Positions 1 through 6,185 of a stretch of 12,268 bases of DNA are shown here, one piece after another. The stretch spans positions 1-12,268 of the forward strand of contig JAQBFV010000252.1 in NCBI GenBank assembly GCA_032123035.1. The letters run 5' to 3'. The notes beneath the pieces were generated by a model. The model was not told the DNA's origin and searched no databases. It saw only the letters and a list, made by a program, of their open reading frames with translations. Every line of letters starts with the position of its first letter. Within the stretch, counting starts at the first letter, position 1. The translations under genes and the position numbers were made by a program. The DNA comes from SG8-41 sp032123035 (GTDB taxonomy: Bacteria; Pseudomonadota; Gammaproteobacteria; Burkholderiales; SG8-41).

Positions 1-23
1 ACCATTCACCATTCACCATTCAC
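1..23. repeat. Heptamer tandem repeat (CCATTCA)
   Basis: Three copies of ACCATTC in tandem at the left edge; on the minus strand this reads GGTGAAT. It is followed by a short dyad, CCATTCGGAATGG, at about 25-37. Similar 7-bp tracts occur in most gene-free gaps of the window. The tract may continue outside the window. Confidence 0.85.
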
Positions 24-56
24 GCCATTCGGAATGGTGGCGAGTGATGAGTTAAA

Positions 57-366
57 GCTTCACCGCCAAGGACGCGAAGTGCGCCAAGGAGAATAACAGC
101 CTCACCGCCAAGGACGCCAAGAGAACAATAATTAGTCAAAACCCCAAGGACGCGAAGACAGCGCGAAGGGTGACATACAGGGCAGCCAATGGTCCGGACA
201 TCCCGGACAGATTTACCGCGTTCTCGAATTCTTATTTGTAATACTTTGCGTCCTCAGCGTCCTTGGCGGTAAAGCTTTTCTTTTCCTTCGTGTCCTCTGC
301 GCCCTCCGCGTTGAAGCTTTTCTTTTCCTCCGCGACCCTGGCGTCCTTGGCGGTGAGGCTTTTGGT
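57..366. repeat. Composite CCAAGG-type intergenic repeats
   Basis: The gap before the first gene holds degenerate modules of the form ACCGCCAAGGACGCCAAG (about 61-122 and 142-171) on the plus strand. The same modules return in inverted orientation from about 247 to 366 (for example GCGTCCTTGGCGGT and AAGCTTTTCTTTTCCT, the latter twice about 42 bp apart). The middle (about 172-246) has only a small perfect hairpin, GTCCGG/CCGGAC with a 5-nt loop at 192-208. A 69-codon ORF at 263-472 translates this repeat and is not credible as a gene. Confidence 0.8.
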
Positions 367-390
367 CGCCATGCTAACCATCGCTTCTTT

Positions 391-1281
391 CTATGTGCGC
401 TTGGGCAAACCCGCGATCCCGCGCAGCACTTCTATGAACGCGGAGCTGTCGAGGTCCGCCAGACCCTGCTGATAGGCCGCCTGCTGCAGCTGGGCCCAGA
501 GGCTGGTCACGAGCATCGGTGCCCCGAAACGCGAACCCTGCTCGAGCGCAAGACGCGCGTCCTTGAGCGAGGTTCGCACCTGGCCTTCCGGCGAAAAGTC
601 CGCCTTCAGCATCTTCGGGCCCTTGTCGATCATGGTCTTGGAACTGCACGCGGCATCCTGCAAGACGTGCAGCAGGCTCTCGCTCTCCATGCCGGCTTTC
701 ATGCCGAGCACCAGGCCTTCGGCCAGCGCCAATCGGTTGCCGAACAGGATGAGATTGATGATGAGCTTAGTCACTGCCCCGGATCCGACCGCGCCCATGC
801 GATAAGCCGCCCGGGCGAAACCGTCGAACAGCGGCTTGGCCGCTTCGAAGTCCTCGACCGTTCCGCCGGCAATGACGATCAAATCCTTTTTCCAGGCCAT
901 GGCGCTGGTGCCGCTCACGCACGCATCGAGAAAGCGGATGCCCCGCTTCGCGAGCTCGGTGCCGAGCTTCTCGGAATCCTCGGGCCGGGACGTGGAGGTG
1001 TCCGCCAGGATGAGTCCCTTCGCGGCGGATTCCGCCACGCCGTTCGCGCCCAGGACCACTTCCCTCACGATGTCGCTGGTCGGCAGCGACGTGATCAGCC
1101 AGCGCGCGCCGCGTGCCGCGGCCGCTGGAGACTCGACGGGCGTGCCTCCCTGTTCATGCAACTGGGCGAGGCGCCTCTCATCGAGGTCGAATGCCTGCAC
1201 CTTGAATCCGCTTTGCAGCAAGTGGTGCGCAAACGCCTGCCCCATTAGTCCAACGCCGATGATACCGATGCAATCAGCCAT
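391..1281 (-). CDS. NAD(P)-dependent oxidoreductase, 3-hydroxyisobutyrate dehydrogenase family
   Basis: Predicted 296-residue cytosolic beta-hydroxyacid dehydrogenase, oxidising a 3-hydroxy acid (or reducing a semialdehyde) with NAD(P). Residues 9-14 form the Rossmann motif GxGxxG (GVGLMG). The substrate-binding segment is DACVSGT (119-125), where most relatives have SGG rather than SGT. The catalytic lysine is K172 in the GAVTKLIINL helix, and K240 sits in the conserved SLKDARLA stretch. Length is normal for the family. I chose ATG at 1281 because AGGAGG lies 8 nt upstream; an in-frame GTG at 1302 would add seven residues and lacks that spacing. It has the same orientation as the next dehydrogenase but is separated from it by a 234-bp repeat-rich gap, so it probably has its own promoter. 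The substrate cannot be named; tartronate semialdehyde or 3-hydroxyisobutyrate are family options. Confidence 0.9.
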   Translation of the reverse strand: MADCIGIIGVGLMGQAFAHHLLQSGFKVQAFDLDERRLAQLHEQGGTPVESPAAAARGARWLITSLPTSDIVREVVLGANGVAESAAKGLILADTSTSRPEDSEKLGTELAKRGIRFLDACVSGTSAMAWKKDLIVIAGGTVEDFEAAKPLFDGFARAAYRMGAVGSGAVTKLIINLILFGNRLALAEGLVLGMKAGMESESLLHVLQDAACSSKTMIDKGPKMLKADFSPEGQVRTSLKDARLALEQGSRFGAPMLVTSLWAQLQQAAYQQGLADLDSSAFIEVLRGIAGLPKRT

Positions 1282-1515
1282 GATGACACCCTCCTGCCTC
1301 ACGGCGCTGGTGCCGTGAGGCGCGAATCGTGAAACGTGAAACGTAAATCGTGAACGTACGTTACTTCTGTGCCTGTCTCTTCAGTTCATCAGGAGCCGCG
1401 AATCACAATTCGCGAGAGGAGCTCAGGTTTGCTTATCTCGGCGTTTATCTGAGGAAAAATTGTTTTGAACTGAACGGGCCCGATTCACGATTCACGATTT
1501 ACGATTCACGGAGTC
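1282..1515. repeat. Repeat-rich gap with two heptamer tracts
   Basis: Gap between two minus-strand dehydrogenase genes. It holds a CGTGAAA-type 7-bp tract at about 1325-1357 and a CGATTCA-type tract (minus strand CGTGAAT) at 1481-1510. Between them is an isolated GGCGTTTATCTG (1440-1451), which matches half of the inverted repeat found at 9919-9933 and 10104-10118. No convincing gene or terminator is visible. The 134-codon ORF at 1350-1754 overlaps the 3' part of the downstream gene and looks spurious. Confidence 0.75.
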
Positions 1516-2472
1516 TCAGTAGCCGCGTTTCCTGTCCACCACGCTCTCGAGCGGCTCGCCCGCCACAAAGCGTTGCGCATTGGCGAGGAACACTTCAGCG
1601 ACGGCTTCGTCGCGCTGCGGATGGAGCCCGCCGATATGCGGCAGCACCACGATACCCTCGGTCGTCCAGAACGGATGGTCGGAGGGCAACGGCTCCTTGC
1701 GGAAAACGTCGAGCACCGCGCCGGCGATGGTCTTCGAGCGCACGGCCTCGATGAGATCCTCGTCGACGATCAGAGAACCGCGCGCGAAATTCAGAAAGTA
1801 AGCGCTCGGCCGCATGGCGCGGAAGCGTTTCGTGTTCATGAAGTTCTCGGTATCGGACGTTGGCGGCAGCAGCAATAGTACGAAATCGGATGCGCCGAGG
1901 ACTTCGTCGGTCGCCTCCGGCGGATAGACTCTCGCGACATGCGGGATCGACACCGGCGAACGCTTGGTGCCGATGACCTTCAATTCGAGCGCGTCGGCCT
2001 TACGCGCGAGCTCCTGTCCGACCGCGCCGAGACCGAGGATGCCGAGGGTTTTGCCGACAAGCGGCTCCGAGATACGGCGGGTCCAGCGGCTCTCACGCTG
2101 ATCCAGCACGCAGGCCATGAAGGGCTTCGTGAGGAAGAAAAGCGCTGCCAGAATGTTTTCCGGCATCTGCACGCGATGCGAGCCGCGCGCGCAGGTGAGA
2201 ATGATGTCTTCGCGCAGGTCCCGGTCGGCGAGCCACTGGTCCATGCCCGCTGTCGAGCTCTGGATCCAGCGCAGCCGCGGCATGCCGGCGACAACCCCCG
2301 GGGCAGGCCGCCAGCCGAGAAGCACCTCGCAACGCGCCGCGAGCTCAGCGGGGATCTTCTGGTCGGCACGCACGCCATGGAATTCGAACCGCTCGGCCAG
2401 GCCGGCACGCGCCAGCGCCTGCTCGTAGACGTTTGCTTCGTTCATCCAGACAATGCAGACGGGTTTGCTCAT
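1516..2472 (-). CDS. D-2-hydroxyacid dehydrogenase (NAD-binding)
   Basis: Predicted 318-residue member of the D-isomer-specific 2-hydroxyacid dehydrogenases, which interconvert 2-oxo acids and D-2-hydroxy acids in the cytosol. The nucleotide-binding motif is GLGAVG (147-152) after GKTLGI. The catalytic triad of the family is visible: R231 in NFARGS, E260 in DVFRKEP and H279 in LPHIGG. The short N-terminal catalytic domain and the PLPSDHPFW segment recall glyoxylate/hydroxypyruvate reductase-like enzymes (GhrA group), but substrate assignment would be a guess. Start ATG at 2472 is supported by AGGAG (2482-2486), 9 nt upstream. All catalytic residues are present, so it should be active. It may act on the same class of small hydroxyacids as the neighbouring beta-hydroxyacid dehydrogenase; this is inference from proximity only. 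Confidence 0.92.
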   Translation of the reverse strand: MSKPVCIVWMNEANVYEQALARAGLAERFEFHGVRADQKIPAELAARCEVLLGWRPAPGVVAGMPRLRWIQSSTAGMDQWLADRDLREDIILTCARGSHRVQMPENILAALFFLTKPFMACVLDQRESRWTRRISEPLVGKTLGILGLGAVGQELARKADALELKVIGTKRSPVSIPHVARVYPPEATDEVLGASDFVLLLLPPTSDTENFMNTKRFRAMRPSAYFLNFARGSLIVDEDLIEAVRSKTIAGAVLDVFRKEPLPSDHPFWTTEGIVVLPHIGGLHPQRDEAVAEVFLANAQRFVAGEPLESVVDRKRGY

Positions 2473-2529
2473 GCGCCGGGACTCCTGACGGTCGAATGTA
2501 TCATGGAAAAGTTGAAAAATGGCGATGAT

Positions 2530-2680
2530 TAATGATGACGAGTACTGGTGATGGAAACTGGTGATGCCCCTACCCTATCACTTCGTCACTGATCACCCGC
2601 CAACGCACTGAGTGGCGTGAATGGTGAATGGTGAATGGACTGAACCGTCCATCGTCACTCGTCACTCGTCACTCGTCACG
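2530..2680. repeat. Opposed heptamer repeat tracts around a dyad
   Basis: The gap between the divergent dehydrogenase and HEAT genes carries GTGAATG repeats (2615-2638) followed by the oppositely oriented GTCACTC repeats (2651-2680). They meet at a perfect dyad, ATGGAC/GTCCAT, around TGAACC (2635-2652), extended by GTGA/TCAC. Looser copies (GGTGATG, TCACTGATCACC) lie at about 2548-2598. The 18-mer 2630-2647 recurs in inverted orientation at 5773-5790 with one mismatch. Confidence 0.8.
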
Positions 2681-2735
2681 CTTTTTATGCGCGAAGCGCT
2701 TCATAGCACCCCTGCGCTGAGGCATCATAGAGTTA

Positions 2736-4586
2736 ATGCGCCGGACGCCGCTCATCGCCCTGATCCTCGCGCCCTTCGTGCTGTGGGCGGTGGTGGTGAT
2801 GTGGGACCGCGTGCTGCTGCCGCTCACGGTGAAGATGTGGCGCAGCGAGTTCGCGGTGCGCGCGCGCCTCGCGAGCGGCGACCCAGGGGCACGGTCAAAG
2901 GCGCTGCGGGACGCGGCGGCTGCGCGCGAGCCGGACACAGCGGCGGTGGCGATGCTGGTCGAGTCGGCGCGCAGCGATCCGAACCAGAAGGTGCGCTTTG
3001 TGGCGCTGCGCGGCCTGGGGGGCGTCGGCCACCGCCAGGCTTTGCCGGACGACGCCATGCAGATGCTTGCGAGTACGGTGCTCACCGCGCAGGACGACGC
3101 CCTGCTGTCCGCGTCCATAGAGGCAACGGGCAAGGCCGCGGCCAGGAATCGGTTCGGCGAGGATGTGGTTTCGCGCATCGCGCGCATCCTCGAGGAACGG
3201 CATCTGGCGTGGCTCTACAGTGCCGCGATCAACGCGCTGGGTGACATCGGCGCTGCGCAGGCGCTGCCCGCGATGGTGTTCACGGCCATGAACGCGCACT
3301 TTGCGGTCGGTAGGCGGGCGGGCGAGCGCGAAGACCTGGTACGCGCGTTCAGAACCATCGCGGAGGGCGCGGGCCCGCAGCTTCCCCCGGCAGTGCTCGA
3401 CGCGCTGGCTGCGGCGCTCGCGGACGACAAAAACTACCGCATACGGGTCCACGCGATCTACGCTCTGGCCTACTCGAACGCGCATTACCCGCTGGCGAAG
3501 CCGCTGCTCGCGACGGCGACGCGGGATCCGCTCCGCGACGTGAGCAACGCCGCGGCGCACGGCGTGCGCATCATCGACGCCAATCAGCTCTATGCCGGCC
3601 GCGAGCCAATGGCAGTGGCGCTGGATCGCTCGCTGCCGGTCGAGAGCCGGTTGAAGGCTATGGGTCCGCTGCGCGTGAACCGGCGTGATGTGGCGTGGCG
3701 CGAAGGGGTTCTCGCGCTCGCGCGCGACGACGATCCGCGCGTCGCCGCTGCCGCGCTTGACCTTTTCCCCTACATCGACGGCTCGCCAGATGACGAGTTC
3801 GACAAACGCAAGCTGATCCCGCAGCTCACCGTGGCCATGTCGCACCCCGACCCGCAAGTGCGGCGCGCCGCCTACGGCACGCTCGGCCGGCAGTTCGTCC
3901 ACAACTCGCGATATAAGCGCCGCGCACAGGATTTCAGGCCGCAGCTCGAGACCGGCGCGAAGGACCCGGACGCCAAGGTCCGAGTGATCGCGCTGGCGAC
4001 CATGCTGCGGGCCGGGCCGGACGATCAGAAGCGCGAGCGCCTGCTCAAACAAATCCTGGAGGATCCCGATCCGTACGTACGGCGCATGGCTGCGAGCTGG
4101 CTCGGTTCGCCGCGGACCGAAACCGGCGAGCGGCAGGCGCTGATCGCACGCGCGCGGCAGGACTCGGACGCCGGCGTGCGCCAGACGGCCGAAGCGGCGC
4201 AAAAGCAATGGGAATCGCGCAAGCGCAGCTGGCCGGTGGAGTGGTGGAAACTATGGCAGGCGGGCGAGTATTCCAAGCTCGGCTTGATGGCCCTCACCGC
4301 GGTTACCGTAGCGGCACCGGTGATCATCGCCCTCGTGTTTTTCATCTATTTCACGGCGCGTCTGCTGACCTATCTACACCAGCGGCGCCGGCGCGCTTTG
4401 GCGGTCTTGCCGGTGGTGGGCGTATGGGCCGCGGCCAGTTACGGCATGTTCATGCTGTATTTCGTGGCCGGCCACGCCAGCCACCTCGACCGCTGGGAGA
4501 CGTTCCAGCTGGCCGGCGTGCTGTGGTTGGCAATCGCTTTTTATGCGGCGATTGGCTGGGGGTTGCATTTTGTCGTAAGGCGCTAG
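2736..4586 (+). CDS. HEAT-repeat domain membrane protein
   Basis: Predicted 616-residue protein of unknown specific role. A transmembrane helix lies at about 5-23, followed by a long helical domain (about 35-500) with HEAT-like units carrying DPxxxVRxxA-type signatures: DPNQKVRFVALRGLG (81-95), DDDPRVAAAALDLF (331-344), PDPQVRRAAYGTLG (371-384), DPDAKVRVIALATM (410-423), DPDPYVRRMAASWLG (443-457) and DSDAGVRQTA (476-485). Three C-terminal helices lie at about 515-539, 555-579 and 592-613. Positively charged RR at the N-terminus, QRRRR between helices 2 and 3 and VVRR at the end suggest these are cytoplasmic, which would place the HEAT domain in the periplasm. Such folds usually serve as binding scaffolds. 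ATG at 2736 has only a weak GAGG 13 nt upstream; the start is therefore moderately certain. It is monocistronic and flanked by repeats. A long antisense ORF inside it is a high-GC shadow. Confidence 0.82.
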   Translation: MRRTPLIALILAPFVLWAVVVMWDRVLLPLTVKMWRSEFAVRARLASGDPGARSKALRDAAAAREPDTAAVAMLVESARSDPNQKVRFVALRGLGGVGHRQALPDDAMQMLASTVLTAQDDALLSASIEATGKAAARNRFGEDVVSRIARILEERHLAWLYSAAINALGDIGAAQALPAMVFTAMNAHFAVGRRAGEREDLVRAFRTIAEGAGPQLPPAVLDALAAALADDKNYRIRVHAIYALAYSNAHYPLAKPLLATATRDPLRDVSNAAAHGVRIIDANQLYAGREPMAVALDRSLPVESRLKAMGPLRVNRRDVAWREGVLALARDDDPRVAAAALDLFPYIDGSPDDEFDKRKLIPQLTVAMSHPDPQVRRAAYGTLGRQFVHNSRYKRRAQDFRPQLETGAKDPDAKVRVIALATMLRAGPDDQKRERLLKQILEDPDPYVRRMAASWLGSPRTETGERQALIARARQDSDAGVRQTAEAAQKQWESRKRSWPVEWWKLWQAGEYSKLGLMALTAVTVAAPVIIALVFFIYFTARLLTYLHQRRRRALAVLPVVGVWAAASYGMFMLYFVAGHASHLDRWETFQLAGVLWLAIAFYAAIGWGLHFVVRR

Positions 4587-4610
4587 GGTTTTTGTGACTT
4601 GTGTTGAAGA

Positions 4611-4675
4611 GGTGACGACTGACGACTGACGAGTGACGGGATGTAAAGGATGAAGGATGAAGGCGGAAGGATGAC
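4611..4675. repeat. Two adjacent heptamer tracts
   Basis: Just after the HEAT gene, TGACGAC-type units (4611-4640) are followed at once by GGATGAA/GGCGGAA units (4648-4675). Both keep a 7-bp period although their sequences differ. No terminator-like hairpin with a T-run was found after the stop codon at 4586. Confidence 0.75.
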
Positions 4676-4696
4676 CCAAAACTCTCCCTGTATGCC

Positions 4697-4848
4697 ACCC
4701 TTGGCGTTACCTTCGCGTTCTCGGGGTTCGATTCTGATTATTGGTTTCTTGGTGTCCTTGGCGACCTCCGCGGTAAAGCTTTTCTGTTCCTCCGCGTCCT
4801 TAGCGGCCTTTGCGGTGAAGCTTTAATAAATGTCCATTCACCATTCAC
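4697..4848. repeat. Composite CCTTGGCG/AAGCTTT repeat plus CCATTCA tract
   Basis: Inverted-orientation CCAAGG modules (for example GTCCTTGGCGACCTCCGCGG, then GTAAAGCTTTTC and GCGGTGAAGCTTT) resembling those at 247-366, followed by two CCATTCA heptamers at about 4834-4848. The block ends 11 bp before the amidohydrolase stop codon. No gene is visible in it. Confidence 0.75.
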
Positions 4849-4859
4849 GCCCTTGATAC

Positions 4860-5678
4860 TTAGGCTGGGAGTTTCCAGCCGAGCCAGTCGCACACCGCCC
4901 TTCCCATTACCAGCTCCAGATCGGGCCCCTTGAGCCAGGGCAGTTCTTCGGTGAAGAGGGTGATGCACTGGCGCCAGGAGCAGGGCATGCGCGTGATGTC
5001 GGTACCCCAGAACATCCGGGTGGGACCGAAGGCGTCGAAAATCTGTTTCAGGTACTGGTGGATATTGCGGTAAGGGTACGGCTCGCTCGAATAGCTGGGG
5101 GCACCGCTCGCTTTCACAGCAACATTTTGGTACTGGGCGAGCGCGAGCAGGTCGCCGAGGTCGGCAAAGCTCGCGTCATCCTTGCTGCCGCGGGCGCGGG
5201 CCATATGGTCGATCAGGAGCCGCAGCTTCGGGTGCTTCGCGGCGATGTCAGGGATCGCCTTGGCGCGACCCGGCGCCAGCAGCAGCCCTACCGGCAGCCC
5301 GGCGCGCTCGGCCGCGGGCCACAGCCAGTCCATGGTGCCGTCGATGAGCCAGTTCTCCTCGCCCGGCCGCAGGAAGGCGAACCGCAGCCCAAGCATGCCG
5401 GGCTGCTTCTTCCAGGTGTCGACCAGCGAGCGGTTTTCCGGCCGGCTTACGTCAAAGTAGCCAAGCACCGCAAGGCGGTCCGAATGCTGCCGCGCCGCTT
5501 CGATCGCGACCTCGTTCGCCTTGTGGTCCCAGCTCGGCGGATGCAGCACCGCCGCGCGAACGCCCGCCTCATCCATATCCCGCAACAACTCCTCTTTGGT
5601 ATAGGCGGAGACCTGACGGTGGACACTGACCGGCGTTCCGCTCGTCCAGATATGAACCTGCGAGTCGACGATGAGCAT
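4860..5678 (-). CDS. Amidohydrolase-2 family metal-dependent hydrolase
   Basis: Predicted 272-residue TIM-barrel hydrolase of the amidohydrolase-related (PF04909-type) family, which includes lactonases and decarboxylases acting on small carboxylated rings. The N-terminal metal motif reads D5-S-Q7-V-H9-I-W, so the first histidine of the usual HxH is glutamine, a variant I recall in part of this family. Other candidate metal or active-site residues are H158 in LLIDHMAR and D227 in FWGTDITRMP. The length is near the short end of the family. ATG at 5678 has a strong GGAG just upstream (GGAAAGGAGAAC), with short spacing of about 3-4 nt. It is a single gene flanked on both sides by repeat blocks. 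Substrate unknown; hydrolysis of a lactone or amide is plausible, non-oxidative decarboxylation is an alternative. Confidence 0.88.
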   Translation of the reverse strand: MLIVDSQVHIWTSGTPVSVHRQVSAYTKEELLRDMDEAGVRAAVLHPPSWDHKANEVAIEAARQHSDRLAVLGYFDVSRPENRSLVDTWKKQPGMLGLRFAFLRPGEENWLIDGTMDWLWPAAERAGLPVGLLLAPGRAKAIPDIAAKHPKLRLLIDHMARARGSKDDASFADLGDLLALAQYQNVAVKASGAPSYSSEPYPYRNIHQYLKQIFDAFGPTRMFWGTDITRMPCSWRQCITLFTEELPWLKGPDLELVMGRAVCDWLGWKLPA

Positions 5679-5732
5679 GTTCTCCTTTCCCTTCTGACAA
5701 TGGTTGAGCGCTGGCGCCTATTATGCTCCATG

Positions 5733-5796
5733 CGGTGACGGGTGATGGGTGACGGTAACGGGTGAAGACGTCCGGTTCAGTTCATTCACCACTCAC
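5733..5796. repeat. Heptamer repeat tract and inverted 18-mer
   Basis: GGTGACG/GGTGATG/GGTGAAG units run from 5733 to about 5768 and are followed by an oppositely oriented TTCATTCACC (5781-5790). The segment 5773-5790 is the reverse complement of 2630-2647 with one mismatch. Its final TTCACC doubles as the proposed -35 box of the mini-gene downstream. Confidence 0.7.
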
Positions 5797-5813
5797 AGTT
5801 TTTCTGCTAGACT
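5785..5813 (+). promoter_or_regulatory. Candidate sigma-70 promoter of the mini-gene
   Basis: TTCACC (5785-5790, four of six matches to TTGACA), a 17-bp spacer, then TAGACT (5808-5813, four of six to TATAAT) preceded by TG one base upstream (extended -10, TGCTAGACT). Transcription would begin near 5820, about 11 nt before the Shine-Dalgarno stretch. The geometry and the lack of another candidate support it; it has not been tested. Confidence 0.5.
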
Positions 5814-5830
5814 GCGCGCTGGTCAATTTC

Positions 5831-5845
5831 GAAAGGAGGTGATCC
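5831..5845 (+). promoter_or_regulatory. Extreme Shine-Dalgarno, full anti-SD complement
   Basis: GAAAGGAGGTGATCC matches, without a mismatch, the reverse complement of the conserved proteobacterial 16S rRNA 3' tail (GGATCACCTCCTTTC). Ordinary sites pair over 4-7 bases. The AGGAGG core (5834-5839) sits 7 nt before the GTG at 5847, ideal spacing for initiation. Confidence 0.85.
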
Positions 5846-5846
5846 T

Positions 5847-5930
5847 GTGAGAGACCCTAAAGGCAACACCGGCATGCGTGGCTCGAACAGCGGATCAACC
5901 CGCGAATTGAGGACGTTCGACCGGCGCTAG
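5847..5930 (+). CDS. 27-residue basic micropeptide behind an extreme SD
   Basis: GTG-initiated ORF of 27 codons ending in TAG. The peptide begins MRDPKGNTGMRGSNSG and ends in RTFDRR; it is rich in Gly, Ser, Asn, Thr and Arg, with seven basic and three acidic residues. It has no hydrophobic segment, so it is not a membrane or type I toxin-like peptide. It is too short for standard gene callers. The perfect, ideally spaced SD argues that ribosomes bind here, and the dyad starting at 5921 overlaps the stop codon. It is isolated between a minus-strand amidohydrolase (divergent) and a minus-strand aldolase (convergent), so it is not a leader for a downstream gene. I do not recognise the peptide. 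It may be a translated product, or the ORF may only be incidental to a ribosome-binding RNA. Confidence 0.5.
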   Translation: MRDPKGNTGMRGSNSGSTRELRTFDRR

Positions 5931-5951
5931 GCCGGCGTGCCTTGGCAATAC

Positions 5952-5992
5952 GAACGCCCCGCGGACGTTGAGTCCCCGGGGCGTTCCCTTTT
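5952..5992 (+). terminator. Strong rho-independent terminator
   Basis: GAACGCCCCG (5952-5961) pairs perfectly with CGGGGCGTTC (5977-5986). After a C/C mismatch the stem continues with GGAC/GTCC around a GTTGA loop. CCCTTTT follows at 5986-5992, a short T-run. It closes the mini-gene transcript. Confidence 0.85.
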
Positions 5993-6176
5993 GGTGAAGG
6001 CGAAAGGCGAAAGGCGGAAGAACAATACTTGAACCGCGGAGACGCGGAGAGAAACAAAAACATTAATCGAACCGCCAAGGCGCCAAGCACGCCAAGTAGA
6101 CCAGGCATTAAAACTGAACCGCGGAGACGCGGAGAGAAACAAAACACGATTCACGTTTCACGATTCACGTTTCACG
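5993..6176. repeat. Repeat block: heptamers and two-module composite
   Basis: GGCGAAA heptamers at 5993-6020 are followed by a 30-bp exact direct repeat at 6030-6059 and 6115-6144 (starting TGAACCGCGGAGACGCGGAG). Between the copies, at 6069-6096, lies a GAACCGCCAAGGCGCCAAG module. The block ends in CACGATT/CACGTTT heptamers (6145-6176). The GCGGAGA and CCAAGG modules recur together in inverted orientation at 11958-12024. The block lies between the convergent mini-gene and aldolase ends; no gene was seen. Confidence 0.85.
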
Positions 6177-6185
6177 AAAATCCGC

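Larger units (their letters stand above)
5820..5992 (+). ncRNA. Candidate ribosome-titrating small RNA / micropeptide transcript
   Basis: A self-contained transcript of about 170 nt is implied by the promoter at 5785-5813 and the terminator at 5952-5992. It begins with a 15-nt stretch (5831-5845) exactly complementary to the 3' end of 16S rRNA, carries a 27-codon ORF, then a small dyad (CCGGC/GCCGG, 5921-5935) and the strong terminator. From memory, a betaproteobacterial family of toxic small RNAs, found among clones that inhibit E. coli growth, shares a ribosome-binding-site-like core; membership here is a hypothesis I could not verify. The alternative is a simple, very strongly initiated micropeptide mRNA. 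Confidence 0.45.

Noticed and set aside
57..366. Possible CRISPR array in the left gap
   Set aside because: Repeats are degenerate, of uneven length, lack unique uniform spacers, and similar modules recur in other gaps in both orientations. No cas genes are present.
1282..2472. Operon of the two dehydrogenases
   Set aside because: A 234-bp gap filled with repeats separates them, so cotranscription is not supported by the sequence.
2895..4208. 437-codon minus-strand ORF antisense to the HEAT gene
   Set aside because: Arg/His-rich translation without domains; it is the typical third-position GC shadow of a high-GC gene, while the plus strand has clear HEAT motifs and membrane helices.
5831..5845. 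Remnant of an inverted 16S rRNA gene end
   Set aside because: The match stops exactly at the 15-nt tail and does not extend into helix 45 on the inner side, and the site has ideal spacing to a start codon, so an SD function explains it better.
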